From JBKHYJ01 sp046565505 (GTDB taxonomy: Bacteria > Acidobacteriota > Blastocatellia > UBA7656): 64,000 nt of DNA. The position numbers were made by a program, and so were the translations under genes. Under the pieces are notes generated by a model. It did no database searches. It was not told the DNA's origin and saw only the letters and a program-made list of their open reading frames with translations. Below are positions 34,633 to 43,441 of this stretch, piece by piece (position 1 is the first letter of the stretch; each line of letters starts with the position of its first letter). The stretch spans positions 124,001 through 188,000 of the forward strand of contig JBKHYJ010000015.1 of the NCBI GenBank assembly GCA_046565505.1, read 5' to 3'.

Positions 34633-34854
34633 ATGAGCAGAGACGAGAGGGAAGACACCACCATCTATAAAGTCGTCGTCAATCACGAGGAGCAGTATTC
34701 GATCTGGCCCGCCGACCGGGAGAATGCTCTGGGGTGGAATGACGCGGGCAAGACGGGCACGAAGGCCGAGTGCCTGGCTTACATCAAGGAGGTCTGGACA
34801 GACATGAGGCCGCTCAGCCTCAGGAAAAAGATGGATGCGATGAATCAAGGCTGA
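34633..34854 (+). CDS. MbtH-like protein (NRPS adenylation-domain partner)
   Basis: A 73-residue protein with the full MbtH signature: VVNHEEQYSIWPADRE (about 15-30), GWNDAGKTGTKAECLAYI and VWTDMRPLSLR. MbtH proteins bind adenylation domains of nonribosomal peptide synthetases and are needed for their folding or activity. An excellent SD (AAGGAGG) precedes the ATG. No synthetase gene is in the window; a phosphopantetheinyl transferase and a type II thioesterase gene follow within 3 kb on the same strand. This implies a functional synthetase elsewhere in the genome. Confidence 0.95.
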   Translation: MSRDEREDTTIYKVVVNHEEQYSIWPADRENALGWNDAGKTGTKAECLAYIKEVWTDMRPLSLRKKMDAMNQG

Positions 34855-35068
34855 TGCGCGAAACGAAATGGGTTTACGGCGGCGGGCCAGGCTCGAAGTG
34901 GCCGGCAAGGTTCGGGCGCGGGGCCGCGCCGCCGCACTGATGGCCTTTATACGGAAGTGCTTGCCGGTCCGGCGCGGCGGGCGCGAGCGTATCTCATCCG
35001 TTATTTTTGGCCGGTAGTTTTCATGGAGCCGTCGCCTTCGGCCCGGGACCAGGAGAAGACACGCGGGG

Positions 35069-35857
35069 ATGCCGCCCCGGAAAATAGCTCGGCCGGGATT
35101 AATTTGTATGGAGGAGCGGGCTTCTTTATGGCGTACGCCGCCGGAATCTTTAAAGGCGGTGCGGGATGAAGTACACGTCTGGCTTCTGGCTCTGGATCAG
35201 CCGCCCTCATACGTCCAGAGCTTGAAAGCGATTCTCTCCGCCGACGAGCAGGACCGGGCCGACCGCTTCCACTTCCAGAAAGACCATGATCATTACGTCG
35301 TCGGCCGCGGGACCGTAAGGACCATCCTCAGCCGCTACCTGGGCGCGGGGCCGAGCCGGCTGAGGTTCTGTTATACGTATTACGGGAAGCCCGCGCTCGA
35401 AAAAGAGTTTGACGGGGAGAGCCTTCGTTTCAACCTGTCTCATTCGCATGGGCTCGCGCTGCTGGGCGTGACGCGCGACAGGGAAATCGGCGTCGATATC
35501 GAGCGGATTCGACCCGGCATATCCGACGAAGGGATCGCCGAGCGCTTCTTCTCGGACAAAGAAGTGCGCGCGCTGCGCGGGCTTCCCAGGGACTTGCAGG
35601 ACGTAGGCTTCTTTAATTGCTGGACTCGGAAAGAGGCGTACATCAAGGCCAAGGGCGAAGGTCTTTCGATGCCTCTCGCCATATTCGACGTGTCGCTCGT
35701 CCCGGGCGAGCCGGCCGCGCTGCTTGAGACGAGGGGGGACCCTCTTGAATCCGCGCGGTGGTCGCTGCGCGAGTTGGCCGCCCCGCCTGATTTCGCCGCG
35801 GCCATCGCCGTCGAAGGCGACGACTGGGACCTGATGTGCTGGCGGTGGCGAGCGTGA
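35069..35857 (+). CDS. Sfp-type 4'-phosphopantetheinyl transferase
   Basis: A 262-residue enzyme that moves phosphopantetheine from CoA to carrier-protein serines, activating peptide or polyketide synthetases. The Sfp motifs are present: LRFNLSHSHGLALLG (about 119-133), GVDIE (141-145, magnesium ligands) and CWTRKEAYIKAKGEGL (184-199). Two-lobed Sfp-type length is normal. The ATG at 35108 (13 codons later) is an alternative start, since neither has a strong SD. It lies between the MbtH-like gene and a thioesterase gene, which suggests that its targets are peptide synthetases rather than the fatty-acid carrier protein alone. Confidence 0.92.
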   Translation: MPPRKIARPGLICMEERASLWRTPPESLKAVRDEVHVWLLALDQPPSYVQSLKAILSADEQDRADRFHFQKDHDHYVVGRGTVRTILSRYLGAGPSRLRFCYTYYGKPALEKEFDGESLRFNLSHSHGLALLGVTRDREIGVDIERIRPGISDEGIAERFFSDKEVRALRGLPRDLQDVGFFNCWTRKEAYIKAKGEGLSMPLAIFDVSLVPGEPAALLETRGDPLESARWSLRELAAPPDFAAAIAVEGDDWDLMCWRWRA

Positions 35858-35915
35858 CCGCGCGCGGGGCGCTTCGGCCGCAGTTTTATCCGCCGGCCGC
35901 GAGTTTCAAGGAGCG

Positions 35916-36644
35916 ATGAAAATAATGAGCTCACCCATACAACCGATCTACCTGTTCGCCGACAGCGAGCTGCTGTTCTGGATAGACGGCGACGCCCCGT
36001 TCATGAGTTCTGTCAGAAGTCTCATACAATCCGAGTCGCCGAAGGCCGCCTACGTGGGGGCGTCGAATGGGGATAATCCCGACTATTACTCCATATTCGA
36101 GGCCGCTATGGAGAACGTCGGCGTAAGCGAATGCCGGATGATCCCCGCGCGGCCGTCGGCCGACGACGAGTCATTCCTGAACGAGGCCGACATCATTTTG
36201 TTGGCCGGCGGGGACGTTGAAAGGGGCTGGAATACTTTTCAGCAGAACGGGTTGAGCGAGGCGATAGCCAGGAGGTATTACGAGGGCAGCCTGCTGATGG
36301 GGGTCTCGGCCGGGGCCATACAGCTAGGCTTACTGGGCTGGCCCGAAAGCAGCGAATCGGCCGGGACGTTGTTTTATACCTTCAAGCTGGTCCCCTGGAT
36401 CATCGACGCGCACGACGAAGACCGCGGGTGGGAGAGCTTGAAGAAGGCGGTAGGGTTCATGGGCGAAAATATGAATGGCATCGGCATACCGAAGGGTGGG
36501 GGGTTGATCTACCACCCGGACGGGAGCATCGAGCCTATTCGGCAGGCCCTTTACGAATTCTCTGTCAAAGATAAAAAGATCGGCTCCAACTTGTTGTTCC
36601 CCGGGGAGTCCAGCGAGGTAGAGAAAGAACTGGATATTTCCTGA
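35916..36644 (+). CDS. Peptidase S51 / cyanophycinase-like protein
   Basis: A 242-residue protein with the S51 class fold: a strand leading to the LLAGGDVERG segment and the nucleophile elbow GVSAGAIQLG with Ser131. Family members are dipeptidase E (Asp-X dipeptides) and cyanophycinase (beta-Asp-Arg dipeptides). The catalytic His/Glu partners cannot be assigned from sequence alone. In this context between phosphopantetheinyl transferase and thioesterase genes, a role in processing a peptide product is possible, but it may be a plain peptidase. AAGGAG precedes the ATG closely; the ATG at 35925 is an alternative start. Confidence 0.75.
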   Translation: MKIMSSPIQPIYLFADSELLFWIDGDAPFMSSVRSLIQSESPKAAYVGASNGDNPDYYSIFEAAMENVGVSECRMIPARPSADDESFLNEADIILLAGGDVERGWNTFQQNGLSEAIARRYYEGSLLMGVSAGAIQLGLLGWPESSESAGTLFYTFKLVPWIIDAHDEDRGWESLKKAVGFMGENMNGIGIPKGGGLIYHPDGSIEPIRQALYEFSVKDKKIGSNLLFPGESSEVEKELDIS

Positions 36645-36707
36645 CGGCCGCCTCGCCGGCCATTCCGCGCCAGGGGGTAGCGCAGTCGCGGCGAAGCTGC
36701 GCGGGTT

Positions 36708-36735
36708 TTGACTTTACTCTTTATCCGTCTAATTT
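36708..36735 (+). promoter_or_regulatory. Candidate promoter upstream of thioesterase gene
   Basis: TTGACT (36708-36713) and TAATTT (36730-36735) are separated by 16 bases in a locally A/T-rich patch within GC-rich DNA. The -35 is strong (5 of 6) and the -10 weak (3 of 6). It would give the thioesterase gene its own transcript with a leader of about 145 bases. Confidence 0.35.
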
Positions 36736-36886
36736 TAACCTTACGCTCCGACGGCCATGTGAGTCGGCCGCCGTGCGCTGAGCCTACCGGGCCTGCGCGG
36801 CCGGCCGCGCGGCGCGATTCGCCCGGCCTGCTCGCGCGGCCGGCGGCAGCGGTCACGGACCTTCGACTCTTGGGGTGAGTCCATAT

Positions 36887-37651
36887 ATGAGTGAAACGGT
36901 AAACAAGTGGGTATCATTTCCGAAGCCAAGGCCCCGGGCGCGGCTGCGCTTATTTTGCATCCCTTACGCGGGCGGCAACGCACAGATATTCAGGTCGTGG
37001 GTGAACGCGCTGCCCGAGAGCGTCGAGGTGTGCTCGTTACAACTGACCGGGCGGTCGCCGCGTCTGACGGAGAAACCCTTCACTCGACTGCTGCCGCTCG
37101 CACATGCTATCGCGGAGGGGATACTCCCTTACTGCAACAAGCCATTCGCCATGTTCGGCCACAGCATGGGCGCGATGCTCAGTTTCGAGGTCGCGCGCTA
37201 TCTGCGGGACCATTCCGGGGTGCGGCCCGCGCAGCTTTTCGTGGCCGGCCGCCGCGCCCCTCACATCCCGGACACAGAGCCTCATACTTTCGACCTGCCC
37301 GCGCCTGAGTTCATAGAGGAGTTGAGGCGGATCAAGGGCACGCCGCAGGAGGTGCTCGATAATGAAGAGCTGATGCAGCTATTCCTGCCGGTTTTGCGTG
37401 CGGATTTCGAGGTGTGTCAGACTTACGTCTACACGCCCGGCGAGCCGCTCGGCTGCCCCATAGCCGCCTTTTGCGGGATGGAGGACGATGAGGAAAATCG
37501 CGAGAGGATGCAAGCATGGGGCGAGCAGACGAGGGGCCATTTTTCGCTGCGAATGCTCCCCGGCGGTCACTTCTTCCTGCATTCATCCGAGCAGATGCTT
37601 CTCCACCTGCTCTCCCGCGATTTAGAACAACTAGCGGGGGAGCGGGCGTAG
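36887..37651 (+). CDS. Type II thioesterase (NRPS/PKS editing)
   Basis: An alpha/beta-hydrolase of 254 residues in the GrsT/RifR family. It shows LFCIPYAGGNAQIF (oxyanion region), nucleophile Ser93 in FGHSMGA, and a C-terminal GGHFFLH carrying the catalytic His. VAGRRAPH is another family hallmark. These enzymes remove wrong or stalled acyl groups from carrier domains. The ATG at 36887 has GGGGTGAG at good spacing; a GTG at 36875 is also in frame. Together with the MbtH-like and Sfp-type genes it forms a set of helper functions for peptide synthetases, although no synthetase is present here. Confidence 0.93.
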   Translation: MSETVNKWVSFPKPRPRARLRLFCIPYAGGNAQIFRSWVNALPESVEVCSLQLTGRSPRLTEKPFTRLLPLAHAIAEGILPYCNKPFAMFGHSMGAMLSFEVARYLRDHSGVRPAQLFVAGRRAPHIPDTEPHTFDLPAPEFIEELRRIKGTPQEVLDNEELMQLFLPVLRADFEVCQTYVYTPGEPLGCPIAAFCGMEDDEENRERMQAWGEQTRGHFSLRMLPGGHFFLHSSEQMLLHLLSRDLEQLAGERA

Positions 37652-37894
37652 GAGTCTCGCGGCGGCCCGGCGGCCGGGGTGGAAGTGAGCCATAACGCCT
37701 TCGCTTCATGCCCGGGCGTCTTGTGTATGCAATGCCACAGGGGGGTTTGCAGAGTGATCGAATCTTTTGCTAATATCTCGGTCGACCCGCTCCTGTGCCA
37801 TTCGGCACGAGCGTTCTTAAAATTTAAATTCTAAAGACATCATCCCGGGGCGCCGGGCGGCGCTTCGAGCAAATTCTGTTTACGAGAGGTTCGT

Positions 37895-39841
37895 ATGGCA
37901 ACTCAAATAGAGCAATTCCAGTTCCAAGCTGAGACCACGCGCCTGCTGGATCTGATGATCCATTCACTCTACACGAACAAAGAGATTTTCCTCCGCGAGT
38001 TGATCTCGAACGCGTCGGATGCCATAGACAGGCTGCGGTTCGAGGCCCTCACCAACCCCGAATTAATCACGGACGAAAGCTTCGCTATACGCCTGGAGGC
38101 AGACCGCGCCGCCAGGACTTTGACCGTCAGCGATAACGGCATAGGCATGAGCCGCGACGAGGTGATTAATAACATCGGCACCATCGCTAAATCCGGCACG
38201 CGGGAGCTGAGGGAGAGGATGCGCATGGGGCAGCCCAACGAGATTCTGGCGGAGCTTATAGGCCAGTTCGGGGTCGGCTTCTACTCCTCTTTCATGGTGG
38301 CGGATAAAGTCACGCTGGTCACGCGGCGGGCGGGCGAGCAGACGGCGACCCGCTGGGAATCGACGGGCGATGGCCATTACGCTCTTAGCTCCGACGAGAG
38401 GGACGTGAACGGGACCACCATCACCCTCCACCTCAAGCCCGCCGACCCCGAGAGCGGCGTCGAGGACTACACGGATAAGTGGATTCTGTCGAGGATCATA
38501 AGGCGGTATTCGGACTTCGTCGGCTACCCGATCATCTTCAAGGACGAGCGGGAGGAGCCGCAGAAAGACGAGAGCGGTAAGGTCGAGGAAGGCGGCAAGA
38601 CGACCATAGTCGTCGAAGACAAGGTGCTCAATTCCATGAAGCCGCTCTGGACGAGGCCGCAGTCGGAAGTGTCCGACACCGAGTACGCGGAGTTCTACCG
38701 CCACATCTCTCACAACTGGGATGAGCCTATGGAGGTAATCCCGCTGAAGGCCGAGGGGCGGCTCGAATACGAGGCACTGCTGTTCATACCGTCGAAGGCG
38801 CCTTACGACCTGTTCTACCACGGGGTCGAGACGGGGCTGCGGCTCTACGCCAAGCGTGTGATGATCATGGAGAAGTGCGAGGCGCTGCTGCCGAGGTACT
38901 TGCGGTTCTTAAATGGCGTAGTGGACTCGTCGGACCTGCCGCTCAACATCTCGCGGCAGATGCTCCAGCAGGACCGCCACATCACGCAGATCAGAAAGTG
39001 GCTCACCAAGAAGGTGCTAGACAAGCTCTCTGGCATGTACGAGACGGACAAAGAGAAATACCTGACGTTCTGGGGGCAGTTCGGGCGGGCGATCAAGGAG
39101 GGCGTCGGCTCCGACCATGACAATAAAGAAAAGATAGTATCCCTCCTGTTGTTCGAGTCGTCTAACGACCCGGAAAAGCTGACCAGCCTGAAAGAGTACG
39201 TCGGGCGCATGAAGGAGGAGCAGAAGGAGATTTATTACTTGACCGGCGAGTCGCGCAAGGTGGTCGAGAACTCCCCGCACCTGGAGGCCTTCAGGGAGAA
39301 GGGCTACGAGGTGCTCTACCTGGTCGAGCCCGTGGACGAGCTCGTCGTCGAGTCTCTGAGCGAGTTCGACGGGAAGAAGATCAAGTCGGTCGGCAAAGGG
39401 AAGGTGCAGCTCGGCAGCGAGGAGGAGAAGGAGCAGGCCGAAAAGGAGCTCAAGCAGATGGAGGAGGCGTCCGCCCCGCTGCTGGAGCTCATTCAGAAGA
39501 AACTCGACGCGCACATCAAGCAGGTGCGCCTGTCGAACCGCCTGACCACTTCGCCCGTCTGCCTGGTCGGGAACGAGATCGATTACAGCCCGCAGCTCGA
39601 ACGGCTCCTGATGAAAGGCAAAGGCGGCGGGCCGAAGCAGCGGCGCATGATGGAGCTGAACCCTAAGCATGAAATCTTCACCAAGATGCAGGCTCGCTTC
39701 GAGAGCAATAAAGAGGACCCGGCGCTCGGCGATTACGCGGAATTGCTTCTGGGCTACGCCCTGCTGGCCGAAGGCTCGGAGCTGCCCGACCCCGTACAGT
39801 TCAACCGGCTGGTTTCCGATTTGATGGTCAAGACGCTTTAG
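37895..39841 (+). CDS. htpG: Molecular chaperone HtpG (Hsp90)
   Basis: A full-length bacterial Hsp90 of 648 residues. The N-terminal ATPase domain has YTNKEIFLRELISNASDA (ATP-binding helix), DNGIGM and GQFGVGFYSSFMV (lid region). The middle domain begins near NSMKPLWTR and contains LNISRQMLQQ, with the catalytic-loop arginine in this part. The C-terminal dimerisation domain ends with NPKHEIF and a short tail lacking the eukaryotic MEEVD. It is a cytosolic ATP-dependent chaperone. No CIRCE element or clear heat-shock promoter was found upstream; an A/T-rich patch at 37818-37836 may hold an ordinary promoter. Several strong hairpins follow the stop. Confidence 0.97.
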   Translation: MATQIEQFQFQAETTRLLDLMIHSLYTNKEIFLRELISNASDAIDRLRFEALTNPELITDESFAIRLEADRAARTLTVSDNGIGMSRDEVINNIGTIAKSGTRELRERMRMGQPNEILAELIGQFGVGFYSSFMVADKVTLVTRRAGEQTATRWESTGDGHYALSSDERDVNGTTITLHLKPADPESGVEDYTDKWILSRIIRRYSDFVGYPIIFKDEREEPQKDESGKVEEGGKTTIVVEDKVLNSMKPLWTRPQSEVSDTEYAEFYRHISHNWDEPMEVIPLKAEGRLEYEALLFIPSKAPYDLFYHGVETGLRLYAKRVMIMEKCEALLPRYLRFLNGVVDSSDLPLNISRQMLQQDRHITQIRKWLTKKVLDKLSGMYETDKEKYLTFWGQFGRAIKEGVGSDHDNKEKIVSLLLFESSNDPEKLTSLKEYVGRMKEEQKEIYYLTGESRKVVENSPHLEAFREKGYEVLYLVEPVDELVVESLSEFDGKKIKSVGKGKVQLGSEEEKEQAEKELKQMEEASAPLLELIQKKLDAHIKQVRLSNRLTTSPVCLVGNEIDYSPQLERLLMKGKGGGPKQRRMMELNPKHEIFTKMQARFESNKEDPALGDYAELLLGYALLAEGSELPDPVQFNRLVSDLMVKTL

Positions 39842-39904
39842 CGCTGTGGCGCGTCGGAACACGGCCTCGTTACAGGAGGCGGCGCGTCCGGGCCAGGTTT
39901 CAGA

Positions 39905-39987
39905 TGGCGCCGGGGCGAACCCGGTAAGGCGCGAAGGATCACAAAGCAGTCCTCCCCGCGCCGTGCTGAGTTCGCCGCCCGGCGCCA
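39905..39987 (+). terminator. Nested 83-base hairpin followed by T-run
   Basis: TGGCGCCGGG plus GCGAAC (39905-39920) pairs with 39970-39987, leaving a two-base bulge. Inside, GGCGCG (39928-39933) pairs with CGCGCC (39957-39962), and AGGA (39935-39938) with TCCT (39950-39953). ATTTTT follows at 39992-39997. It may be the htpG terminator, an RNA of its own, or a degenerate mobile repeat. Confidence 0.55.
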
Positions 39988-40020
39988 CTTCATTTTTGGC
40001 CCCTGTAGCCACAGTCCCAC

Positions 40021-40041
40021 GGACCGCCGCGCCGGCGGTCC
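40021..40041. repeat. Perfect 9-base hairpin
   Basis: GGACCGCCG (40021-40029) and CGGCGGTCC (40033-40041) pair perfectly around a 3-base loop. It lies between the htpG terminator-like structure and the next hairpin. No T-run. Confidence 0.55.
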
Positions 40042-40068
40042 GCCGCCGGGGGGTCTCCGAATCTCGCG

Positions 40069-40095
40069 TGCCGGGCCATCACGGCCGGCCCGGCA
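40069..40095. repeat. Perfect 9-base hairpin followed by TAAAAATATA
   Basis: TGCCGGGCC (40069-40077) and GGCCCGGCA (40087-40095) pair perfectly around a 9-base loop. The following A/T-rich TAAAAATATA could be part of the promoter of the hydrolase gene. Confidence 0.5.
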
Positions 40096-40125
40096 TAAAA
40101 ATATAGGCCGCAATCATGCCAACGT

Positions 40126-40180
40126 CTTTGACTAAATGAATCCTGCTGGCATAAGTTTCAGAAGGAACGTTTAGTCAGAG
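40126..40180 (+). promoter_or_regulatory. Inverted repeat reaching the hydrolase SD
   Basis: CTTTGACTAAA (40126-40136) and TTTAGTCAGAG (40170-40180) match as inverted arms at 10 of 11 positions, 33 bases apart. The right arm runs into the SD (GAGGAGGG, 40178-40185) of the GTG-started gene at 40193. If formed in the mRNA, the stem would partly hide the SD. Confidence 0.35.
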
Positions 40181-40192
40181 GAGGGAACCCGC

Positions 40193-42127
40193 GTGGCAAG
40201 ACCCGCCCGCCATAGAGCTTTCAAGCCCGCGACCTTACTGCTGGCCTTCTTGCTTGCCGCCCCATCGCAGGCCGCCGCGCAGAATGCCAACGCCGTGAGG
40301 GAACGTTATACTAAATACGAGTACCTGATACCGATGCGCGATGGGGTCAGGCTCTTCACGTCCGTTTACGCGCCGAAGGACGCTTCGCAGCGATACCCGA
40401 TCCTGCTGACACGCACCCCTTACAGCGTCGCCCCCTATGGGGTCGATAATTACCGCGCCGCGCTCGGTCCGTCCGAACACTTCGAGAAAGAGGGGTTCAT
40501 CTTCGTCTATCAGGACGCCCGCGGGCGTTACATGTCCGAGGGCGAATTCCTGCAAGTGCGCCCCCACAACCCGGACAAGCGCGGGCCGAAAGACATAGAC
40601 GAAAGCACCGACACTTATGACACGATAGAATGGCTGCTGAAGAACGTCGCGAACCACAATGGCAGGGTCGGAATGGTCGGCGTCTCCCAGCCGGGCTTCC
40701 ATGTCGCCGCGAGCATCATCGATTCACACCCCGCGCTGAAATGTGCTTCGCCGCAGGCGCCGACCGCGGACTATTACATGGGCGATGACGTTTACCACAA
40801 TGGCGCCTTCATGCTGGCGGCGAATTTCGGGTTCTACACCAGCTTTCTCCCGCGCAAAGGGACGCCCGAGACGCCGAAGCAGCGGCCGCGATTCGACCCC
40901 GGCACGCCGGATGGGTATAACTTTTTCATGAATCTCGGCCCGCTCGCCGACGTGAGCCGCAACCTCTTCAACGGGGAAGCCGGCTACTGGCAAGAAATTG
41001 TCGATCACCCGAACTACGACGATTTCTGGAAGAGCCGCTCGCTGTGGAGATTCATGCGGAATGTGAGATGCGCGGTCCTCAACGTCGGCGGGTGGTACGA
41101 CGCGGAAGACCCCGCCGGCCCTTTCCACATCTATTACTCTGTGGAGAAGAATAACCCCGGCGCCATGAACACGTTGGTGATGGGCCCTTGGGCTCACGGC
41201 GGCTGGTCACATGGCGACGGGGACAGGCTCGGCAACGTCAGCTTCGGAGTTAAGACGTCGGCTTTCTTCAGGGAGCATATACAGTTCCCTTTTTTCATGC
41301 GCTACTTGAAAGACAAGCCCGTCGACATGCCCGAAGCTTACATGTTCATGACGGGCCTCAACGAATGGCGCCGCCACGCCGAATGGCCGCCGAAGGCCGC
41401 CAAGCCCATGACGGTCTATCTTCAGGCGAACGGCCGCCTGGGCACTCAGGCCCCGGCCGACGAGGGCCAGGGCGCTTTCGACGAGTACGTGAGCGACCCG
41501 GCGCGCCCCGTCCCCTTCGTCGGCTACGTGGTCGGCGGGATGACCAGCGATTACATGACAGAGGACCAGCGCTTCGCCGCGCAGCGGCCCGACGTTCTGA
41601 CCTACCAGACCGAGCCGCTGGAACAAGACCTGATCGTGGCCGGGCCGATCAAGGTCAGTCTGAATGTCTCGACCACGGGCACGGATTCAGACTTCGTGGT
41701 GAAACTGGTTGACGTTTACCCCGGCGACTACCCGACGCCCGCCCCGCGCGAGGGCGAGCCGGTCCCGGCTAACGCCGTCAAGATGGGGGGCTACCAGCAG
41801 CTCGTTCGCGGCGAGCCTTTCCGGGGTAAATTCCGCAACGGGTTCGAGAAGCCCGTGGCTTTTATTCCGGGCCAGCCGGCGACAATCAATTTCGAGATGC
41901 CCGGCGTCTACCATGCTTTCCGCAGGGGCCACAGGATGATGGTGCAGGTGCAAAGCTCATGGTTCCCGCTGGTGGACCGCAACCCGCAAAAATTCATCGA
42001 CATCCCGAAGGCCACGGCGGCAGACTTTCAGAAAGCCGTCAACCGAGTCTTCCATTCCCGAAGCCTCCCTTCGTCGATCACCGTGTTGGTCGAGGGCGAA
42101 CCGGCCCGCCTGGGTGCGGCGCATTAG
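40193..42127 (+). CDS. Secreted CocE/NonD-type hydrolase (peptidase S15-like)
   Basis: A 644-residue protein with signal peptide (about 1-30, ending QAAAQ). The alpha/beta-hydrolase domain (about 45-390) has the nucleophile elbow GMVGVSQPGF with Ser165; the usual motif is GxSYxG, so Gln replaces the common Tyr next to the serine. The C-terminal beta-sandwich (about 430-640) has the X-Pro dipeptidyl-peptidase C-terminal fold. Members hydrolyse acylated substrates such as glutaryl-7-ACA, cocaine or peptides; this substrate is unknown. The start is GTG at 40193 with GAGGAGGG 7 bases before it. A cytoplasmic dienelactone-hydrolase-like gene follows 48 bases downstream. Confidence 0.9.
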   Translation: MARPARHRAFKPATLLLAFLLAAPSQAAAQNANAVRERYTKYEYLIPMRDGVRLFTSVYAPKDASQRYPILLTRTPYSVAPYGVDNYRAALGPSEHFEKEGFIFVYQDARGRYMSEGEFLQVRPHNPDKRGPKDIDESTDTYDTIEWLLKNVANHNGRVGMVGVSQPGFHVAASIIDSHPALKCASPQAPTADYYMGDDVYHNGAFMLAANFGFYTSFLPRKGTPETPKQRPRFDPGTPDGYNFFMNLGPLADVSRNLFNGEAGYWQEIVDHPNYDDFWKSRSLWRFMRNVRCAVLNVGGWYDAEDPAGPFHIYYSVEKNNPGAMNTLVMGPWAHGGWSHGDGDRLGNVSFGVKTSAFFREHIQFPFFMRYLKDKPVDMPEAYMFMTGLNEWRRHAEWPPKAAKPMTVYLQANGRLGTQAPADEGQGAFDEYVSDPARPVPFVGYVVGGMTSDYMTEDQRFAAQRPDVLTYQTEPLEQDLIVAGPIKVSLNVSTTGTDSDFVVKLVDVYPGDYPTPAPREGEPVPANAVKMGGYQQLVRGEPFRGKFRNGFEKPVAFIPGQPATINFEMPGVYHAFRRGHRMMVQVQSSWFPLVDRNPQKFIDIPKATAADFQKAVNRVFHSRSLPSSITVLVEGEPARLGAAH

Positions 42128-42175
42128 GGCGCGCTCGGGGCGTTCGTGGGATGAATTTAGTTTGGAGGGCGTCCG

Positions 42176-42919
42176 GTGATAATCACGACCCATTACGAAG
42201 ACATCTCAGTTGATGGCGACCCCATGCGCGTCTTCATCGCGGCCCCGAAAGCGGCCGGCAAGTACCCGGGCGTACTCTGCTATTCAGATATTTTTCAGCT
42301 AACTGGGCCGACTTTGCGGTCATGTGCCCGGCTGGCCGGCTATGGTTTTGTCGTCGTGGCCCCGGAAATCTACCACCGCGTCGAGCCGCCGGGCTCGGTC
42401 ATACCCTTCGACGACGCGGGCCGGACGCGAGGTTTAGAAGACGCGGCCAAAACCTCCGCGGCCGATTTCGACGCGGATTGCCGGGCCGTGCTTGATTACC
42501 TCGCGGGCCACGGGGCCGTGGCGCGGGGAAAGATAGGCGCGGCGGGTTTCTGCATCGGCGGTCACCTGGCCTTCCGCGCCGCCCTGCAACCGGACGTGAA
42601 GGCGACGGCGTGCTTTTACGCGACCGGCATTCATAATGGCAGACTCGGCAAGGATGATGACGCGCGCTCGCTCGAAAGAGCCGGCGAGATTCGCGGCGAG
42701 TTATTGCTCGTGTGGGGCGCGCTCGACCCGCACATCCCCGAAGACGGCCGCGCAAGAATAGACGGAGCCCTGCGTGCGGCGGGCGTCAATTTTTCGCAAA
42801 GACTCTACCAGGCGGAGCATGCCTTTATGCGCGACGAAGGCCCTCGCTACGACCCGGAAGCGACCGACGAAGCCTTCGGCGAGATGGTCGCCTTTTTCAG
42901 GCGCGTCTTCTCGGCATGA
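42176..42919 (+). CDS. Dienelactone hydrolase family protein
   Basis: A 247-residue cytoplasmic alpha/beta-hydrolase with Cys126 in GFCIGGH as nucleophile, Asp in VWGALDPHIPE and His in EHAFMRDEG, the Cys-Asp-His triad of dienelactone hydrolases. This family opens lactones or hydrolyses esters. No other gene of aromatic degradation is in the window, so the natural substrate is unknown. The GTG at 42176 has GGAGGG 7 bases upstream. It probably shares a transcript with the secreted hydrolase before it. Confidence 0.9.
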   Translation: MIITTHYEDISVDGDPMRVFIAAPKAAGKYPGVLCYSDIFQLTGPTLRSCARLAGYGFVVVAPEIYHRVEPPGSVIPFDDAGRTRGLEDAAKTSAADFDADCRAVLDYLAGHGAVARGKIGAAGFCIGGHLAFRAALQPDVKATACFYATGIHNGRLGKDDDARSLERAGEIRGELLLVWGALDPHIPEDGRARIDGALRAAGVNFSQRLYQAEHAFMRDEGPRYDPEATDEAFGEMVAFFRRVFSA

Positions 42920-43138
42920 TTCATCCTCGGCCGCGCCGCCCGCGCCGTACAGGGCGCCCGCGCGGCAGCCACATAACCCGACGAGCTTTCGGGTGAGCCG
43001 AGCGCGACGCCATCTTTGACTCTTTTAAATTATCAGGCGGCCCGCCCGCGGTTATGGCTCTACCGCAGGGGCGCGTGTTCTGCTAAGATTCCGCATCAAG
43101 AATTCGGACCACTCTCCGGCGAGCTAAGGGAAATGAAT

Positions 43139-43441
43139 ATGGACGAGGAACTCAGTTTAAGGACGTTGCGCGAAATAGATTCTCTCTTAAAGCAGGGGAC
43201 ATTGCCCGTTCATAACGGACACCTCAATCACATCAGCGCCGATCAAGACATGCTCCATTACCTGATCTCGTTGAAGAATGAAGGACTCATTAGCGGCGAC
43301 ATTGTCACGATCGGCTCCGACCTCGTTAAGCCGCATAGGATGACAAACATTCGACTGACCTACAGAGGTATAAAAAAACTCATGGCTTCGCCGAACGCCT
43401 CCAATAAGAAAGACGACAGAACCCGGAGCGTCAAGATATGA
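43139..43441 (+). CDS. Small winged-helix-like protein, unknown
   Basis: A 100-residue protein with a helix-rich pattern (LRTLREIDSLLKQGT, then MLHYLISLKNEGLISGD, then LTYRGIKKLMA) that looks like a winged helix of the YjcQ type, seen in small phage-like proteins. This reading is from the pattern alone. AAGGGA stands 7-8 bases before the ATG at 43139; an ATG two codons earlier is also possible. The stop overlaps the start of a possible 30-codon frame (ATGA at 43438-43441). Local base composition is less GC-rich than its surroundings. Confidence 0.55.
   Translation: MDEELSLRTLREIDSLLKQGTLPVHNGHLNHISADQDMLHYLISLKNEGLISGDIVTIGSDLVKPHRMTNIRLTYRGIKKLMASPNASNKKDDRTRSVKI

Larger units (their letters stand above)
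39842..40192. other. Hairpin-rich intergenic region after htpG
   Basis: No gene is supported. It holds three strong hairpin structures in a row (39905-39987, 40021-40041, 40069-40095) and an inverted repeat that reaches the SD of the following hydrolase gene. These are listed separately. Confidence 0.6.

Noticed and set aside
34269..34664. Extra 132 codons at the start of the second TonB receptor
   Set aside because: The extension has no signal peptide and low-quality sequence; the ATG at 34268 begins a proper signal peptide.
37652..37894. Heat-shock control site (CIRCE or sigma-32) before htpG
   Set aside because: Neither the CIRCE inverted repeat nor a heat-shock promoter pattern was found; only a short GTGCC/GGCAC hairpin and an A/T-rich patch.
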